A stretch of 64,000 nt of DNA from Callipepla californica brunnescens (taxonomy: Eukaryota; Chordata; Aves; Galliformes; Odontophoridae): the NCBI GenBank assembly GCA_023055505.1, contig JALIRH010000018.1, positions 12,749,646 to 12,813,645 of the forward strand, written 5' to 3'. Positions 61,653 to 64,000 of the stretch are shown here, one piece after another. Position numbers and translations under genes: made by a program. The notes beneath the pieces were generated by a model. It ran no database searches, was not told where the DNA came from, and worked only from the letters and a program-made list of their open reading frames with translations. Within the stretch, counting starts at the first letter, position 1; the number at the start of each line of letters is the position of its first letter.

Positions 61653-64000
61653 TATCTGTAATTTTATATCTTTCTGCCTATTAAGTGGAACTGAATGGTA
61701 ATTGCTGAAATGTCTATGAGCAAAAAAGAAAATAAAAAGTAATCTGGACCGAAGTCTGAGAGCAGAAGCACCTCTTCTTATAGTAGTGAAAGTTAAACTT
61801 ACCTTAACATTTCATCAGACTTTGCCCTGTGAGTAATTGGAAAAAAACCTCTCAGAATATAATGAAATTTTTGTCTAATATCAAAGCTGTTTGATATACA
61901 TCTTCACTTGTGAGTTCTTTCGTACAGCACGTGTAGGTATATATATAACCATAGATAGTGATCGTGAGGAGAAGAACACACTGTGTGGAGGGGTTGGTCC
62001 ACATCACAGTTAACCTAAGCAGGATCAGGCACATCTTTCTATGCCATGCTGCACCATACCATATGTGCAGCATGTCTTTCTGGCCTGTGCTGTGCATATT
62101 CCTTGGCCGCGGCTGATTTACTGATACAGAGGAGCCCACAAGTAGCTCCCACTTGGTTTTGGTGATAGTCTACTACTGGCACAGCCTTACTTTTATCTAA
62201 CAGTGAATTAAGTGGCTCTTATATAAACTTCCTTTCATTTCACTGTAAAAATGATGAATAGAGTTATTTTATTCTAAAAAAAAAAAAAAAAACAAAACTA
62301 GAATGGACAAAATGGAGTAACCCTTCCTGGGACAGAACCTACACAGCGTGCTGCACCCTAATTAGAGGCAAATTCAGCACTGAACAACTCAGGGTTTCCA
62401 GCAACAGAAGGGAGATAAGGTTACCAATCTTAAAAGGTTACTGTCTTTTTGTAGTGTTAGTTTTAGCACATGCCACTTTAAGCAATACTTGGCAGAGTGC
62501 CTGCCTCACTGAGATGATAATGAACCAGTGCATCCCAGTGCAAAGCACCGTTTGTTCAATCCTCTTGATATCATGAAAGCTGTACCATCTAATGATCATC
62601 CGAGTGAAGCCAGACTTTGTAAGAAAGATATTATTTTGACAAGTTATCTTTCACTAAAGTTCTCATTGTTTTCCAAAAAAATATGGCTTAATTTCAGATT
62701 TTCTAGACTATAAACAAGGAATTCTTTGAGCTGAATTTGTAGTAGCTTTCAAAGATCAGAGAAATTCATGTAGGTTTTTCTCCGTGTTGTGTATGTCTTG
62801 ATACACCCTCAATTAGACTGTATCCCAATCTTTCTCAAAATTGCACAAAAAACTAATTGATCTATACCCTAGTCATCTCACTACATTGGGCATAATTGGG
62901 TGTAATAGCAATTAAGCTAACAATAATGAGAAAAGTAGGTGTATAAAGAAAAATCCTTTTCCCTTCATTAGTGAGCATTTTGAGTACCCTGGCAAGCACT
63001 GTAAGATACAACAAAATTCTTTCTGGCCCTGTGACCTCATGCTTTATGATACACTGCTCCATTAAGCATTGTATTTTGACTTATATAAATTGTCTGCTGT
63101 ATGTTGAGAGGGAGGGTTGCAAAGAGTTAAATCAAGAGGAGACTTGAGGTGAAACTCAGAATATGTGTAAGGCAATTTATCTGCAATAAAAGATTTTGGG
63201 GATTAACAGAATTTCTTTGTTGTGAACCTTTTTTGGTATTTGAGACTTCATTTTGTGTACTTCTGGGCTATGTGGAGCCAAAACTTTAAAACAAAATGTA
63301 TCCTATTACAGTTTCCTCTAACAGCTTCCAGTTCCATTCTTAAACTGTTAGGCAACTTTTAAGAGTTTTCAGTTTACCCAGTTCAACCTTCAGAAAAGAA
63401 CTATTATTAGAATAAAAATAGTCCAAGAGATTTGTACAGAATGCCAATGAAGCTGAGGGAGATTCCCAGCTAAAAATAATAATAATAAGAAGAAGAAGAA
63501 GAAACAGGCTTTTTTACATAGTCATGCACAGAAATGCTGAAAGGCTTGGGGTTTGTTAGCTAAGAAGCTCTAAAGATATATTTTTTTCTCTCTCTGATTA
63601 ACCTCATGTAAAACAAAGCAACACATAAGTACACTACACATGTGAACTAAATACAAAATATAGGAAACAAAATAAATAACGTAATCACGAGAGACCTGCT
63701 GAACAATGATTTGTTTGAGCCTTTCCTGGATAAAGATTTCTTCAGATTTGTTGATATATCCCATCAGTTAAGTTCAATTACTGAAGATTAGAATCAAGCT
63801 TTCTGGCATTATGTGGATTTTCTCCAAAGTGAAGAAAGAAAAAGTTAACGCTAATTACAGATGTCAGACCATCCCTGAGAGGAAAATGAATCTCGGAGTA
63901 ATTTCTCATACTGTGACATACTGATAATTCCTTTGATTTAGACACCCTTACTATGTTCTTTCTGTAGAAATAATTAAATTTAAGTTGATAAGTCTAAATA
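61653..64000. other. Intergenic AT-rich DNA to the window end
   Basis: No gene recognised in about 2.3 kb. Contains A17 at 62276-62292 and a short AAT/AAG microsatellite at about 63475-63502. Confidence 0.5.

Noticed and set aside
61289..61701. Open frames of about 130 codons rich in Gly, Arg, Lys and Glu
   Set aside because: Homopurine simple repeat without stops; no gene context.

Overview
The window looks like vertebrate, and most likely avian (perhaps galliform), nuclear DNA. The recognisable interspersed repeats are almost all short, 5'-truncated CR1 LINE fragments. Their 3' ends carry the typical ATTCTATGATTCT-like octamer repeats. There are no Alu- or L1-like elements, intergenic DNA is AT-rich, and there is one sharp CpG island. 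I recognised no bacterial-type genes, tRNA, rRNA, CRISPR array or intact retrovirus.

The window holds one confidently identifiable protein-coding gene, on the + strand: the complete orthologue of MXRA5 (matrix-remodelling-associated 5, adlican). It is a large secreted protein with an LRR domain, a long linker and many Ig domains. I rebuilt a model from the sequence. A non-coding first exon lies in the CpG island and ends at 37217. Six coding exons follow: 38755-38942 (after a short 5' UTR from 38730), 42524-42653, 42980-43370, 44682-49670, 50283-51183 and 52620-54531. All introns are GT-AG and all joins keep frame. They give 8,511 nt, or 2,836 aa plus stop, against about 2,828 aa for human MXRA5 as I recall it. 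The order is signal peptide, LRRNT, about six LRRs, LRRCT, an unnamed conserved segment, Ig1-Ig2, a Ser/Thr/Pro-rich linker of about 1,190 residues with basic islands, then Ig3-Ig12. Three candidate poly(A) signals lie at 54897-55323.

Layout. 1-290 is the edge of a long polypyrimidine satellite. 291-36,045 is about 36 kb of apparently non-coding AT-rich DNA with scattered CR1 pieces, a (GGGAA)n array of about 255 bp at 21,571-21,825, several strong inverted repeats near 4.4 and 12.7-13.0 kb, and a nested CR1-in-CR1 insertion at 34.4-35.4 kb. About 36,470-37,480 is the CpG-island promoter. 37,218-54,531 is the MXRA5 gene body, with a full-looking CR1 tail in intron 2 and a tiny CR1 remnant against the exon 3 acceptor. 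54,532-55,345 is the 3' UTR. 55,346-64,000 is AT-rich intergenic DNA with a 341-nt uninterrupted homopurine tract at 61,312-61,652.

I found no evidence of a previously undescribed multi-gene system. The observations most worth a second look concern MXRA5 itself: an upstream ATG in the CpG-island exon that becomes in-frame with MXRA5 after splicing, an unnamed conserved segment between LRRCT and Ig1, and a conserved basic island in the fast-evolving linker. The structured non-B DNA tracts and hairpins come next.
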